Of a DNA stretch of 64,000 bases, positions 1 to 9,405 are shown piece by piece. The notes beneath the pieces are model-generated. The model was not told the DNA's origin. It searched no databases and was given only the letters and a program-made list of their open reading frames with translations. The stretch comes from Bacteroidia bacterium. GTDB lineage: Bacteria > Bacteroidota > Bacteroidia > SpSt-205. The stretch's first letter is position 1, and each line of letters opens with the position of its first letter. Both the position numbers and the translations under genes were made by a program. The stretch spans positions 1,242,466 to 1,306,465 of the forward strand of contig BPGV01000001.1 in the NCBI GenBank assembly GCA_026003215.1, written 5' to 3'.

Positions 1-1360
1 CCCCCTCCCCGCCGAAAAGTTTGAATGGCTCTACCAACGTCTGCGCGCCTACATGCAAAATAAAACCCTCTACCTGCGCGATGTCTATGCCGGCGCCCGC
101 CCCGAATACCGCATCCGAATCCGCATCGTGAATGAACTGCCCTGGCATAACCTCTTTGTCAAAAACTTATTCATTGAGCCTACCCCCGCCGAGCTGGAAA
201 GCTTTGAGCCAGAATACCTCATGCTGGTCATGCCCAACTTCCGAGCGGAACCTGCCATAGATGGCACCCGCCAGCACAACTTCACTATCCTTAATCTAAC
301 TCGTCGCCTTATCCTTATCGGCGGCTCGGCCTACGCCGGCGAAATGAAGAAAAGCATCTTTACCCTCCTCAACTACCTCCTCCCCCAACGGGGCATAATG
401 CCCATGCACTGCTCGGCCAATATCGGACCTAAGGGTGATGTAGCTCTCTTTTTCGGCCTCTCCGGTACCGGCAAAACCACCCTCTCCGCTGACCCTGACC
501 GGCATCTCATCGGCGATGACGAACACGGATGGGACGACCAAGGCATCTTCAACTTTGAAGGGGGCTGCTACGCCAAATGCATCAACCTCTCCCAAGAAAA
601 AGAACCCCAAATATGGGCCGCTATCCGCTACGGCACTATCGTAGAAAATGTCACCTTCTACCCAGAAACCCGCACCATTAATTATGATGATGCCAGCATC
701 ACCGAAAACACCCGAGCCGCCTATCCGCTTTCTTACATTCCTAACGCCGTACTCCCCTCTGTGGGGCCGCACCCTCGGCATATCTTCCTGCTTACAGCGG
801 ATGCTTTTGGGGTCCTCCCGCCTATTGCGCGCCTTACAAAAGCGCAAACCATGTACCACTTCCTCTCCGGCTACACCGCCAAGGTCGCCGGCACCGAAGC
901 CGGCATCAAAGAACCCCAAGCTACCTTTTCTGCCTGCTTCGGACAAGCCTTTTTACCTCTACATCCCACCCGCTACGCCGAGCTCTTTGGCGAAAAAATC
1001 CAGCGCCATGACGTACAAGTATGGCTCATCAACACCGGCTGGACAGGCGGCCCCTATGGCGTAGGCAAACGCATGCCCCTCCCCTACACCCGCGCCATGA
1101 TACGCGCAGCCCTGAATGGCCAGCTGGACACCGTCTCGTATGTCACCGAGCCTATCTTCGGCCTGGCTATCCCCACCGAGGTGCCCGACGTCCCCTCCGA
1201 ATACCTCATCCCCCGAAATACCTGGCCTGACCCTATCCAATACGATAAACAAGCCGCCCATTTGGCCCAGCTCTTCCAGCAAAACTTTGAAAAGTACGCC
1301 GCTTTCGCCTCCGAGGAAATCAAAAGCGCCCAACCGAATCCTCACGCTGTCTGGACCTAA
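1..1360 (+). CDS. pckA: Phosphoenolpyruvate carboxykinase (ATP), 5' truncated
   Basis: Converts oxaloacetate plus ATP to phosphoenolpyruvate, CO2 and ADP in gluconeogenesis (cytosol). The reading frame is open from base 2, before the first internal ATG at 53, so the true start lies left of the window; about 452 residues are visible and ATP-type enzymes are usually near 530. The kinase P-loop GLSGTGKTTLSADP lies near visible residue 152, followed by the metal and nucleotide segment IGDDEHGWDDQGIFNFEGG. NTGWTGGPYGVGKRM occurs further on. This set is typical of the ATP family rather than the GTP family. Its TAA shares a base with the ATG of the next gene (TAATG), so the two are probably co-translated. 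Confidence 0.96.
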   Translation, partial: PLPAEKFEWLYQRLRAYMQNKTLYLRDVYAGARPEYRIRIRIVNELPWHNLFVKNLFIEPTPAELESFEPEYLMLVMPNFRAEPAIDGTRQHNFTILNLTRRLILIGGSAYAGEMKKSIFTLLNYLLPQRGIMPMHCSANIGPKGDVALFFGLSGTGKTTLSADPDRHLIGDDEHGWDDQGIFNFEGGCYAKCINLSQEKEPQIWAAIRYGTIVENVTFYPETRTINYDDASITENTRAAYPLSYIPNAVLPSVGPHPRHIFLLTADAFGVLPPIARLTKAQTMYHFLSGYTAKVAGTEAGIKEPQATFSACFGQAFLPLHPTRYAELFGEKIQRHDVQVWLINTGWTGGPYGVGKRMPLPYTRAMIRAALNGQLDTVSYVTEPIFGLAIPTEVPDVPSEYLIPRNTWPDPIQYDKQAAHLAQLFQQNFEKYAAFASEEIKSAQPNPHAVWT

Positions 1361-4215
1361 TGCCCGCCCTCCCCGAAGCCATCCGCATTAGTGGGGCCAG
1401 GCAACATACCCTCAAAAATGTCACCGTCGCCCTTCCTCGGCATAAGCTCATCGTGGTATGCGGGCCCAGCGGCTCCGGCAAAACCACCCTCGCCTTTGAT
1501 ACCTTGTATGCAGAGGGTTTTAGCGCTTATGTAGAAAGTCTGAGTACCTACGTGCGGCAGTTTTTGCCCCGCCAGCCCCGCCCAGCCGTAGATAAGATAG
1601 AAGGGCTGGCCCCCGCCGTCGCCCTGCGCCAAAATCGCTTTAGCAGTGGCTTCCGTTCCACTGTAGCTACCCTGAGTGAGCTGTACCCGTACCTGCGTCT
1701 CCTTTTTGCTCGCGTAGGGACGCTTTACTCCCCTATTAGCGGCCAACCGGTGCAGCGGCACACCTTGGAAGAGGTACTTCAGTTTTTGCTTCAACAGCCC
1801 TCAGGCACTGAAATATGGATACTGCGCCCCTTGCCCAGCAGTCAAGCGCCCAGTTTAGCAGAAGCCCTGCAAAAACTGGCCGAGGAGGGGCATGATCGCT
1901 TCGTTTGGCGGGGTACTCTGTATGAATGGCCCGACCTGCCCCCCGCTGATGCGCCCGACGAGGTGTACCTGCTCGCCGACCGCCTCTTTATAGACCCCCG
2001 AGAAGTAGCCCTGCGCGCCCGCATCTTAGAAACCTTGGAAGAAGTCTGGTACGCCCACGAAAAACAAGTATGGGTATGGATTGCCGGTAAAGGCGAGTTT
2101 TACTTCACGGGGCAGCTTTACGCAGAAGGGTATACGTTCCGAGAGCCTACCCCCGAGCTTTTCAACTACCTTAGCGCTTATGGGGCCTGCCCTACCTGCC
2201 AAGGCAAGGGCGAAAGCCTGGGCCTGCGCATAGAGGCCGTCCTCCCTAACCCCCGCAAAAGCCTCCAAGAGGGCCTGGTCGCCCCCTGGAGCGAACTGGA
2301 CTGCATGCGTCCTTACTTAGAAAACTTCCTCCAAAAGGCGGGGCACCTCGTGCCGCCGGACCTTCCCTACTATCGCTATACCACCCAGCAGCGCCGCCTT
2401 TTATGGTGGGGTGACCCCTTGCAAGGCATCATAGGGATTTACCCCAGTTTTGACCAGGAGCTGCGGCGACGCACCCATGCCCGAGCGCTCTTTCCTTATC
2501 AAGGGATAGGCCCCTGCCCTGCCTGCGAAGGCAGTCGCTTGCACCCCGATACCCGCTGGATACGCATCCAGGGTAGGTCCCTCCCCCAAGTACTCAGCAT
2601 GACCCTTAAAGAGTTTGCCGCCTGGCTGGAAAGCATAAACCTCCCTGAGCCGCAACGTACAATCGCAGCCCCCCTCCTCCAAGAGCTACGCCACCGAACC
2701 GCCCTCCTCTTAGACGTAGGGCTGGACTACCTCACCTTGGACCGCCCCGGCGAAACCCTCTCCGGCGGCGAAAGCCAACGCCTCCAACTGGCCACCGTCT
2801 TAGGAAGCCAGCTCACAGGGGCCATCTACGTCTTAGATGAACCTACCATCGGGCTCCATCCCCGCGATACCTACCAACTCCTCGAGGTCGTCAACAAGCT
2901 GCGCGATGCCCCCAATACCGTCGTCGTAGTAGAACACGATGAGGCCTTCATCCGAGAAGCCGACTACCTGATTGAAATGGGTCCCAAATCCGGCGAGTAT
3001 GGTGGCGAAGTAGTTTTTACAGGCACCTTCGCCGAACTGCTAAAAAAAGATACCGCCACAGCCCGCTACTTCCAAAATCCTCCTTCCCTTTCTCCCCGAA
3101 GATCCACAAAAAAGCCTGCATTTTTGCGCATAGAAGATGTCTGCTTGCATAATCTGAAAAATATTTCTGTTTCCTTTCCTGTGGGAGCCTTTTCTGTCAT
3201 CACGGGCGTGAGCGGCTCTGGGAAAACCACCTTAGCCCTGCACCTGCTGGCCCCCCTCGTGGAAGAGGCTCTTCAGTCCCACCCCACCCGCTCAGAGCGA
3301 AACCATCACATATACGAGCTCCCCCACTACGCCTGGAAGTGTCAACGGCTACTCCTGCCCGCAAAAAAACCTATCCAAGCCGTAGAAAGACTTTCCCAGC
3401 ACACCCTCACGCGTAACCGCCGTTCTATCATCGCTACGGTGGCAGGAGTATATGACGAGATACGCACACTCTACGCCTGGGCCGCCGAAAGAGAAGGCCA
3501 AGACCTTCCGCCGAGTTTCTTCTCTTTCAACGTGCCGGGGGGCCGCTGTGAGACCTGCCAAGGCGAAGGCGTCATTATAAAACCCATGCAGTTTATCGCA
3601 GACATACGGCTACCCTGCCCCACCTGCAACGGAAAGCGCTTCCAAACCTTCATATTAGAGATACGCCTCGCGGATAAAAATATCAGCGAGGTATTGGATA
3701 TGACTGTGGCAGAGGCCTACGCGTTTTTCGATGAAGGGAAACGCCTGTTCTCAAGTATGCGTCAAGTACCTGCCCCCCTCAAACGCGCCCAAGAAAACAT
3801 CTTAGCGGGCTTACGCCCTTTCTTTGAGCTCGGCTTAGGATACCTTAAGCTCGGCCAAGCCACTACCGAACTTTCTGGCGGCGAAGCTACCCGCCTGCGC
3901 CTCCTCCCCTACCTCACCACCGACACCCCTAACCCCACCCTCTTTATCATAGACGAACCCACCACCGGGCTACATTTTGAGGACGTAGCCCGCTTAGCCC
4001 AAGCGCTCCACAAGCTTACCGAGCGCGGCCACACCGTTATTGTAGTAGAACACAACTTGGACCTTATCGCTCAGGCAGACTGGATAGTGGATCTGGGGCC
4101 TGAGGGCGGCGATGCTGGCGGAGAAGTCTTGTATCAAGGCCCAGTGGAGGGCCTTCTGCATCACCCGCACAGTTATACCGCCCAGGCTTTACGAGCTAAA
4201 TACACCCCAGCATGA
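1360..4215 (+). CDS. uvrA: UvrA-family excinuclease ATPase (UvrA2-like)
   Basis: A 951-residue tandem ABC ATPase of the nucleotide excision repair damage sensor family. Walker A motifs are near residues 35 (GPSGSGKTT) and 616 (GVSGSGKTT); signatures are LSGGESQRLQLA (about 467) and LSGGEATRLRLL (about 838). The C-terminal zinc module is intact (CETC, then CPTC, residues about 731-756), as is CPAC near 385. The first zinc module keeps only its second Cys pair (CPTC, about 277); the preceding pair is replaced by a Cys-free stretch (LYAEGYTFREPTPELFNY). YSPISG also stands where a Cys-containing segment would be expected. I therefore read it as the second, divergent UvrA paralogue seen in many Bacteroidetes rather than the canonical repair UvrA. 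Overlaps the next gene by 4 nt. Confidence 0.88.
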   Translation: MPALPEAIRISGARQHTLKNVTVALPRHKLIVVCGPSGSGKTTLAFDTLYAEGFSAYVESLSTYVRQFLPRQPRPAVDKIEGLAPAVALRQNRFSSGFRSTVATLSELYPYLRLLFARVGTLYSPISGQPVQRHTLEEVLQFLLQQPSGTEIWILRPLPSSQAPSLAEALQKLAEEGHDRFVWRGTLYEWPDLPPADAPDEVYLLADRLFIDPREVALRARILETLEEVWYAHEKQVWVWIAGKGEFYFTGQLYAEGYTFREPTPELFNYLSAYGACPTCQGKGESLGLRIEAVLPNPRKSLQEGLVAPWSELDCMRPYLENFLQKAGHLVPPDLPYYRYTTQQRRLLWWGDPLQGIIGIYPSFDQELRRRTHARALFPYQGIGPCPACEGSRLHPDTRWIRIQGRSLPQVLSMTLKEFAAWLESINLPEPQRTIAAPLLQELRHRTALLLDVGLDYLTLDRPGETLSGGESQRLQLATVLGSQLTGAIYVLDEPTIGLHPRDTYQLLEVVNKLRDAPNTVVVVEHDEAFIREADYLIEMGPKSGEYGGEVVFTGTFAELLKKDTATARYFQNPPSLSPRRSTKKPAFLRIEDVCLHNLKNISVSFPVGAFSVITGVSGSGKTTLALHLLAPLVEEALQSHPTRSERNHHIYELPHYAWKCQRLLLPAKKPIQAVERLSQHTLTRNRRSIIATVAGVYDEIRTLYAWAAEREGQDLPPSFFSFNVPGGRCETCQGEGVIIKPMQFIADIRLPCPTCNGKRFQTFILEIRLADKNISEVLDMTVAEAYAFFDEGKRLFSSMRQVPAPLKRAQENILAGLRPFFELGLGYLKLGQATTELSGGEATRLRLLPYLTTDTPNPTLFIIDEPTTGLHFEDVARLAQALHKLTERGHTVIVVEHNLDLIAQADWIVDLGPEGGDAGGEVLYQGPVEGLLHHPHSYTAQALRAKYTPA

Positions 4216-5435
4216 GCTCCTTCTCTCGCCGGATAGGCCTCTTTGAAGATGAGGGCTGGAAAGCCCTATTGCCCTTCACCCGCACCCGCCCGATATGGGC
4301 GTTCTGGTGGGGCATGGACACCCTGGCCGAGAAGTGGCAGCGCTACTTTGGCTGGGAAGTAGTGGGCTTTTGGCCCGCACAAAAAGCCCTCCATGTATGC
4401 TACCCGCCTATCGTACCTCCAGGTCCCGTCCTCTGGATAAATGCCCGGCTTCTACCCCATTCGCCTGAGATTAGTCGCTGGTTGGAAACCCTCCCACCAA
4501 ATACCCTCTTCCGTACAGCAGAGGGTACCCCTGTGGCCCTCTACACCGACCGCCTGCCTACCCTCATAGCCGACAGTAGTTTCCCCTTCTCCGCTTTTCC
4601 CGACGCAGAAGTACCCCCAGAAGTCTCGCTGCGGTGGTTGCGGCAAAGCACGGACCTTTTTCAGCTCACCGGTGAGATAATCTACGCCGATTGGCAGCAC
4701 TGGCGGCAGCGCTCAGCCCCGCTCCCCACTACTCTCTCCGTGCGTGGAAAGGACAACCTATTCCTCCACCCTACGGCTCGCATAGGCTTTGCTTGCATCT
4801 CCGCAGAAGAAGGCCCCGTATGGATAGGCCCCCACGCCGAGCTCCAAGATGGCGTCCTCCTCCAGCACACCAACACTGTCGGACCTCATACCACCCTCAT
4901 GCTGGGCGCTAAAATCCGCACCCATAACAGCTTCGGCCCCTACTGCAAAATCGGCGGCGAAGTCGGCCAAACCACCTTTTTAGGCTATGCTAACAAAGCC
5001 CACGATGGCTTTTTCGGCCATTCAGTCATCGGGACCTGGTGTAATATCGGCGCCGGGTCTAACACCTCTAACCTGAAAAATACTTATGGCTCTGTGCGGT
5101 TATATGACCCTGCCACCGGCCAACTCCGCGATACAGGCCTGCAGTTTTGCGGACTGCTAATGGGAGACTATGCCCGGTGTGGGATCCAGACACCTTTTAC
5201 TACGGGCTGCGTAGTGGATGTCTTTGCGAATGTAGTCAGCACGACCTTCACGCTCAAGTATATTCCGCCTTTTTCCTGGGCGCCGGGTCAGTTCTGGAGC
5301 TGGGAAAAAGTGCGAGAAGCAGCTGAGCGCATGCAACGGCGCCGAGGACGCACCCTCTCCGAAAGCGAAACAAAGCTCCTCCGGCACCTATGGGAGACCC
5401 TCACCCAAAGCCCCACTGGCGGGCAAACCGTTTGA
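4212..5435 (+). CDS. GlmU-like sugar nucleotidyltransferase/acyltransferase
   Basis: A 407-residue protein resembling the Bacteroidetes GlmU-family proteins. The N-terminal half starts like them (GLFEDEGWKALLPFTRTRPIW) and appears to be a degenerate nucleotidyltransferase domain. From about residue 175 a left-handed beta-helix of hexapeptide repeats begins (FLHPTARIGF, VWIGPHAEL, GAKIRTHNSFGPYCKIGGEVG). The segment GTWCNIGAGSNTSNLKNTYG matches the acetyltransferase end of GlmU. The likely role is activation of an amino sugar for envelope or nucleotide-sugar synthesis, but the exact substrate is unknown. It starts within the uvrA-like stop (ATGA) and its last 35 nt overlap the convergent asnB gene. 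Confidence 0.8.
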   Translation: MSSFSRRIGLFEDEGWKALLPFTRTRPIWAFWWGMDTLAEKWQRYFGWEVVGFWPAQKALHVCYPPIVPPGPVLWINARLLPHSPEISRWLETLPPNTLFRTAEGTPVALYTDRLPTLIADSSFPFSAFPDAEVPPEVSLRWLRQSTDLFQLTGEIIYADWQHWRQRSAPLPTTLSVRGKDNLFLHPTARIGFACISAEEGPVWIGPHAELQDGVLLQHTNTVGPHTTLMLGAKIRTHNSFGPYCKIGGEVGQTTFLGYANKAHDGFFGHSVIGTWCNIGAGSNTSNLKNTYGSVRLYDPATGQLRDTGLQFCGLLMGDYARCGIQTPFTTGCVVDVFANVVSTTFTLKYIPPFSWAPGQFWSWEKVREAAERMQRRRGRTLSESETKLLRHLWETLTQSPTGGQTV

Positions 5436-7266
5436 AGGTGTAGAGGTTCCAGAGCCGTTTGCGGTGGTTAGCCCGGCGGGCTTGGTGCGCCGCCCACAGC
5501 GCCCGAATAGCCTCCGGCCGAAACCACGGGTCCGGCCGTAAGAGTTCTGCGGCTATCGGCTCCCGCAAATCCTCCCGCAGCCACCGCGGCAAAGGCACCC
5601 CAAACCCTTTCTTCGGCCGATAGAGAATCGTATCGGGTAGCCGACCCGCCATGAGCTGCTTCAAAAGAAACTTCGTTTGGTGCCCCCGCTGCCGGTACGA
5701 CAAGGGTAAAGAAGCCAAAAAGCCCACCACTTCTTTATCCAGCAGAGGCGCCCGTACTTCTAAGCTATTGTACATGCTGGCCCTGTCTACTTTGACCAAA
5801 ATATCGTCTTGGAGGTAAGTCTTGTAATACAAGTACGCTGTCTGCGCAAAAAGGGAGGCATCCTTGGGAAGGCGCCTTACATAGGTACTTAGCCACTGGG
5901 AGAGCTGCGTGGCAGCCCCTTCGGCAAACGCCGGCTGGAGAAGCATAGGCAGCTCTTCGGGCAAGAAAGAAGCCAGCCAACGCGTATGCCGTTCTACCGC
6001 GGGACCCGTAAACCCCTGTAAAAACTGCCTTACTTTGAAGTCAAACGCAATATTCGCATCACTGGGCGGGAGGGTTTTTTCGGCAGACCAGCGCAGTACC
6101 TGTATCAGGCTCCGAGGCATCCAACTGAGCAGCGCGGCGTACTTCTCCGCGATGAAGGTGGGATACCCAGCCTGGAGTTCATCGCCGCCGTCTCCTCCCA
6201 AAGCCACAATCACGGACTGCCGGGCAAACTGCGACAAAAAATATGTAGGCAAAATAGAGGCATCCGCGAAGGGTTCATCCAGCTTGGGGAAGACTTCGTC
6301 TAAGAGCTCTATGGTTTTTTGCGGGGTAAGGATAGCCGTGTGGTGGTCAGTGCCCAAGTGCTTAGCCACCAAAGAGGCATAATCGCTCTCATCATAAGAG
6401 GTTTCGGGGAAGCCGATAGAGAAGGTCAGGATAGGGGTTTCGCTGTGCTGCTGGGCATACCAGGCGACCAGCGAGCTATCTATGCCGCCACTGAGGAATA
6501 CTCCTACCGGCACATCGGCGATAAGGCGAAGGCGCGTAGCTTCCGCCAAAAGGGTATCTAAGCGGGAGAGGGCTTCTGGCAGCGGAAAGTCCGCCTCGAG
6601 CAAGGGCGGCTCCCAATACGCGGCATGTTCCACCAGCTGGCCTTTCTCTACAATTAGGTAATGGCCCCCCTCCAGCTTATAGATCCCCTCGCTGATAGAA
6701 TAGGGCGTGGGCACATAGTCCAGTACAAGGTACGCATGGAGCGCAGGAAGGCTTAGCCGCTTCGGAATGTCCGGATGCTGCCAGAGGGCTTTGATCTCGG
6801 AGGCAAAAGCAAAAAGCCCCGACTGAAAGGTGTAATACAACGGCTTTTTGCCCATAGGGTCTCGCGCTAAGAATAGCCGTTCTCGCGCCCGGTCATAAAT
6901 CGCAAAGGCAAACATGCCCCGCAGATATTGGAGGCAGGCCTTGCCCCAATACGCATACGCATATAAGAGCACCTCGGTGTCGGAGGTGGTGCGAAAAGTA
7001 AAGCCGGCCTTTTCTAAGGTGCTACGCAGCTCCTGGAAGTTATAGATCTCGCCGTTGAACACAATCGCCAGGTCGCCCTCGCTGGAAAAGAAAGGCTGAT
7101 GGCTCCGCGGGTCTAAATCCAAGATACTCAGACGAGCATGCGCTAAGGTAATAGGCCCCTCACTCCACACGCCCTGGTAATCGGGTCCGCGGTGCGTTAG
7201 GGTACTTATCATGCGCCGGCCGATAGCGGCATCGCCTTTACCCCAAAAACCCGCTAAACCACACAT
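5401..7266 (-). CDS. asnB: Asparagine synthase (glutamine-hydrolysing)
   Basis: A 621-residue class II amidotransferase. Cys2 after the initiator Met (MCGLAGFWG) is the glutaminase nucleophile, followed by the glutaminase domain (FNGEIYNFQEL, RGMFAFAIYD). The synthetase domain follows, with the ATP-pyrophosphatase loop FLSGGIDSS near residue 260. The length fits AsnB of the larger, exopolysaccharide-associated type. It lies 2 nt after a family 2 glycosyltransferase and is almost certainly co-transcribed with it. That context leaves open whether it makes free asparagine or amidates a precursor in a glycan pathway. Its 3' end runs 35 nt into the convergent GlmU-like gene. Confidence 0.93.
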   Translation of the reverse strand: MCGLAGFWGKGDAAIGRRMISTLTHRGPDYQGVWSEGPITLAHARLSILDLDPRSHQPFFSSEGDLAIVFNGEIYNFQELRSTLEKAGFTFRTTSDTEVLLYAYAYWGKACLQYLRGMFAFAIYDRARERLFLARDPMGKKPLYYTFQSGLFAFASEIKALWQHPDIPKRLSLPALHAYLVLDYVPTPYSISEGIYKLEGGHYLIVEKGQLVEHAAYWEPPLLEADFPLPEALSRLDTLLAEATRLRLIADVPVGVFLSGGIDSSLVAWYAQQHSETPILTFSIGFPETSYDESDYASLVAKHLGTDHHTAILTPQKTIELLDEVFPKLDEPFADASILPTYFLSQFARQSVIVALGGDGGDELQAGYPTFIAEKYAALLSWMPRSLIQVLRWSAEKTLPPSDANIAFDFKVRQFLQGFTGPAVERHTRWLASFLPEELPMLLQPAFAEGAATQLSQWLSTYVRRLPKDASLFAQTAYLYYKTYLQDDILVKVDRASMYNSLEVRAPLLDKEVVGFLASLPLSYRQRGHQTKFLLKQLMAGRLPDTILYRPKKGFGVPLPRWLREDLREPIAAELLRPDPWFRPEAIRALWAAHQARRANHRKRLWNLYTFKRFARQWGFG

Positions 7267-7268
7267 AC

Positions 7269-8234
7269 TTAGGCAGGAATATTTTGCGGTTCAAAGCCAA
7301 TATACGCGCGCACTTGGGCTATGGGCCGACCCGTGGCTTCATAATATACCCGCATAAGTAGCTCAGCGAGTACTCCTATCAAGATAAGCACCACCCCCAC
7401 GCTAATAAAAAGCACTGTAAAAATTGGCAAGGGCGTCTGTACAAAATCTTTTTGCCCAGAAAGCTTATAATATACAGCCCACAAAAATGAGCCTATGCCC
7501 GCTAACATAGACAAGAGGCCAGCCCCACCAAAAAATTGGATGGGTCGCTGGAGGTACTTGTCCAGAAAAATAATGAGCACTAAATCTAACAGCACCGAGA
7601 CGATCCGCATCATGCCGTAGTTACTGCGGCCGTATTTGCGGGGATGATAGGAGACGGGGATTTCGGTGATGCGGCCCCCCTCCCACTTAGCATAAATGGG
7701 GATGAAGCGATGCATACGCCCATATAAACGCACAGGGGCAAGCACTTCTCGGCGATAGGCTTTCAAGGTACAGCCATAATCGTGTAGATGCACGCCCGAT
7801 ATCCAGCTGATAAGCTTATTGGCCAGCACAGAGGGCAGCTTACGGGTAAAAAACTGGCCTTTCCAGCGTTCTTTTCGCCAGCCACTTACGACATCATAGC
7901 CTTCTTGTAACTTTTGCAGCAGTTTAGGAATATCGGCGGGATCGTTTTCCAGGTCGGAGTCCATGAGCACGATGACCTCCCCCGTAGCGTGCTGAATACC
8001 CATCTGGATAGCGGTGGTCTGGCCATAGTTTCGGCGCAGCAGAATCACCCGCATCCACGGCCGGGTAAAGGCCAGTTCCCGGAGCACCTCCCCAGAGCCG
8101 TCTTTAGAACCATCATCCACAAAAACCACTTCAAAACTTCGGCCCAAGGTAGGAAGCGTCGCCTCCAAACGCTCTACCAGCTCCGGCAGCCCCCGAACCT
8201 CATTATACACCGGAATAATGACGGACAGCTCCAT
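7269..8234 (-). CDS. Family 2 glycosyltransferase (polyisoprenyl-phosphate type)
   Basis: About 321 residues. The GT-A domain begins MELSVIIPVYNE, with FVDDGSKDGS near residue 45 and the DxD-like segment LMDSDLENDP near 95. The C-terminal third carries two membrane segments (around LLSMLAGIGSFLWAVYY and VLFISVGVVLILIGVLAEL). This is the architecture of DPM1/ArnC-like enzymes that transfer a sugar to a polyprenyl phosphate on the inner membrane. I chose the ATG at 8234 because TACCTTTG ends 6 nt before it; an in-frame start 9 nt upstream would lie inside the promoter. First gene of a two-gene operon with asnB. Confidence 0.87.
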   Translation of the reverse strand: MELSVIIPVYNEVRGLPELVERLEATLPTLGRSFEVVFVDDGSKDGSGEVLRELAFTRPWMRVILLRRNYGQTTAIQMGIQHATGEVIVLMDSDLENDPADIPKLLQKLQEGYDVVSGWRKERWKGQFFTRKLPSVLANKLISWISGVHLHDYGCTLKAYRREVLAPVRLYGRMHRFIPIYAKWEGGRITEIPVSYHPRKYGRSNYGMMRIVSVLLDLVLIIFLDKYLQRPIQFFGGAGLLSMLAGIGSFLWAVYYKLSGQKDFVQTPLPIFTVLFISVGVVLILIGVLAELLMRVYYEATGRPIAQVRAYIGFEPQNIPA

Positions 8235-8248
8235 AAAAGGCAAAGGTA
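8235..8248 (-). promoter_or_regulatory. Promoter -7 box of the glycosyltransferase-asnB operon
   Basis: TACCTTTG on the minus strand at 8241-8248, 6 nt before the ATG at 8234. No TTTG at the expected distance upstream. Confidence 0.7.
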
Positions 8249-8253
8249 ATCGG

Positions 8254-9405
8254 CTATTCGGGCAAGGGACCTTTTAGATAAGAAGGTACATCATCGCGCG
8301 CACGTAAGGCCTCCATCCGTTTTTCTGCGGCGGCGGTACGACCCATGCGTTTCTCTAAGAGCGCGGCCTCCCGCATTAGTCTGGCCCACACGGGTGCAGG
8401 GAAGCGCCTTAGCTTGCTTAAGAGGGTATCCATGCGGCCAAAGGCGTCTAAGGCCTCGGCATACCGGTTTTCTTCTCGGAAGCTCATCCCCACGAGCGCA
8501 TACGCTTGCACCGCTTCGGCCGTAGGGTAACGCGACCATATCAAATAGCAGGGCGGCTTGTCACAGGCGGCCTCATACGCTTGCAGCCAAGGCTGTACCA
8601 CCGCCCGAGCCTCCGCATATCGCTTGAGCTGATAGAGCGACTCCGCCCACATGCGCCGGAAAAGCGGATTGCTCGGAAACTGCCCACTAAGCCGCCTCAG
8701 CCACCGCTCCGCCAACTCGGGTCTTTGCGCTTGATACAAATAAATATACCCCAAGAAATAAGCGGCCTCTATATGGGTATAGTTGAGCGTATCCTGCGCG
8801 CAACGAACCAACCGTTCCAGACCTCTTTCCTCATCTCCTGGCGGAAACACGCGCAATATAGGCCGCATTATGGGATAGTTTCTCGCAAAATATCCAATAT
8901 AATACTCATACAGCCCGAGTAGGAATTGCATCTCAGGATAAATGTTTGCATATTTCCGCACGCCATCTAAAAGGGGTAAAAGTTCTCGTGCTTTCCATAC
9001 TGAAGCGATTATATCCCCCCGCACATAAAGCCGGCGCACCTCTAAGGCTTTACTGGCAAAACCGATAAAGTACTTGTCTAAAGCGCCACTGGCACAGCAG
9101 CGCACAAGCGAGTCGGTTTGCCTGAGTGCCCGTTCCCAGAAGCTATCAAACCACGACGTGGTAGGGTCAAGCTCTATTCGCCATGAATACCCTAAGGCCC
9201 GCAGATAGGAAGTGCCAGCATAAAGGCCAAATGCCTTTTCCAACTCTGTAAGCTGCGCCTCTCCCCGAGCAAAATCCATGGTATAAAAAGCATGTAGCGC
9301 AGCTAATGCCCGCGTACGATAAGCCGTCTGGTAAGGAAGGGGCTGTCCAAGACCTACTGCGAGAAGGAACAAGGCGGCTTTTGTCCCACACCAAAAGGAT
9401 CCCAC
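8254..9405 (-). CDS. TPR-like repeat protein
   Basis: About 383 residues if the GTG at 9405 is used (GTG at 9411 is the alternative). The start is the least certain in this region because the gene begins inside the 3' end of the receiver gene, overlapping by 52 nt. A hydrophobic N-terminus ending LAVGLGQPLP looks like a signal peptide with Gln at the cleavage site. The body is helical repeat sequence, for example FLLGLYEYYIGYFARNYP followed by ILRVFPPGDEERGLERL, a pattern I recognise from a family of Bacteroidetes TPR proteins of unknown function. Co-expression with the receiver protein suggests a linked role, which is inference only. Confidence 0.7.
   Translation of the reverse strand: MGSFWCGTKAALFLLAVGLGQPLPYQTAYRTRALAALHAFYTMDFARGEAQLTELEKAFGLYAGTSYLRALGYSWRIELDPTTSWFDSFWERALRQTDSLVRCCASGALDKYFIGFASKALEVRRLYVRGDIIASVWKARELLPLLDGVRKYANIYPEMQFLLGLYEYYIGYFARNYPIMRPILRVFPPGDEERGLERLVRCAQDTLNYTHIEAAYFLGYIYLYQAQRPELAERWLRRLSGQFPSNPLFRRMWAESLYQLKRYAEARAVVQPWLQAYEAACDKPPCYLIWSRYPTAEAVQAYALVGMSFREENRYAEALDAFGRMDTLLSKLRRFPAPVWARLMREAALLEKRMGRTAAAEKRMEALRARDDVPSYLKGPLPE

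Noticed and set aside
296-946. 216-codon minus-strand frame opposite pckA
   Set aside because: The plus strand encodes conserved PEPCK motifs throughout; the antisense product resembles nothing and has no promoter box.
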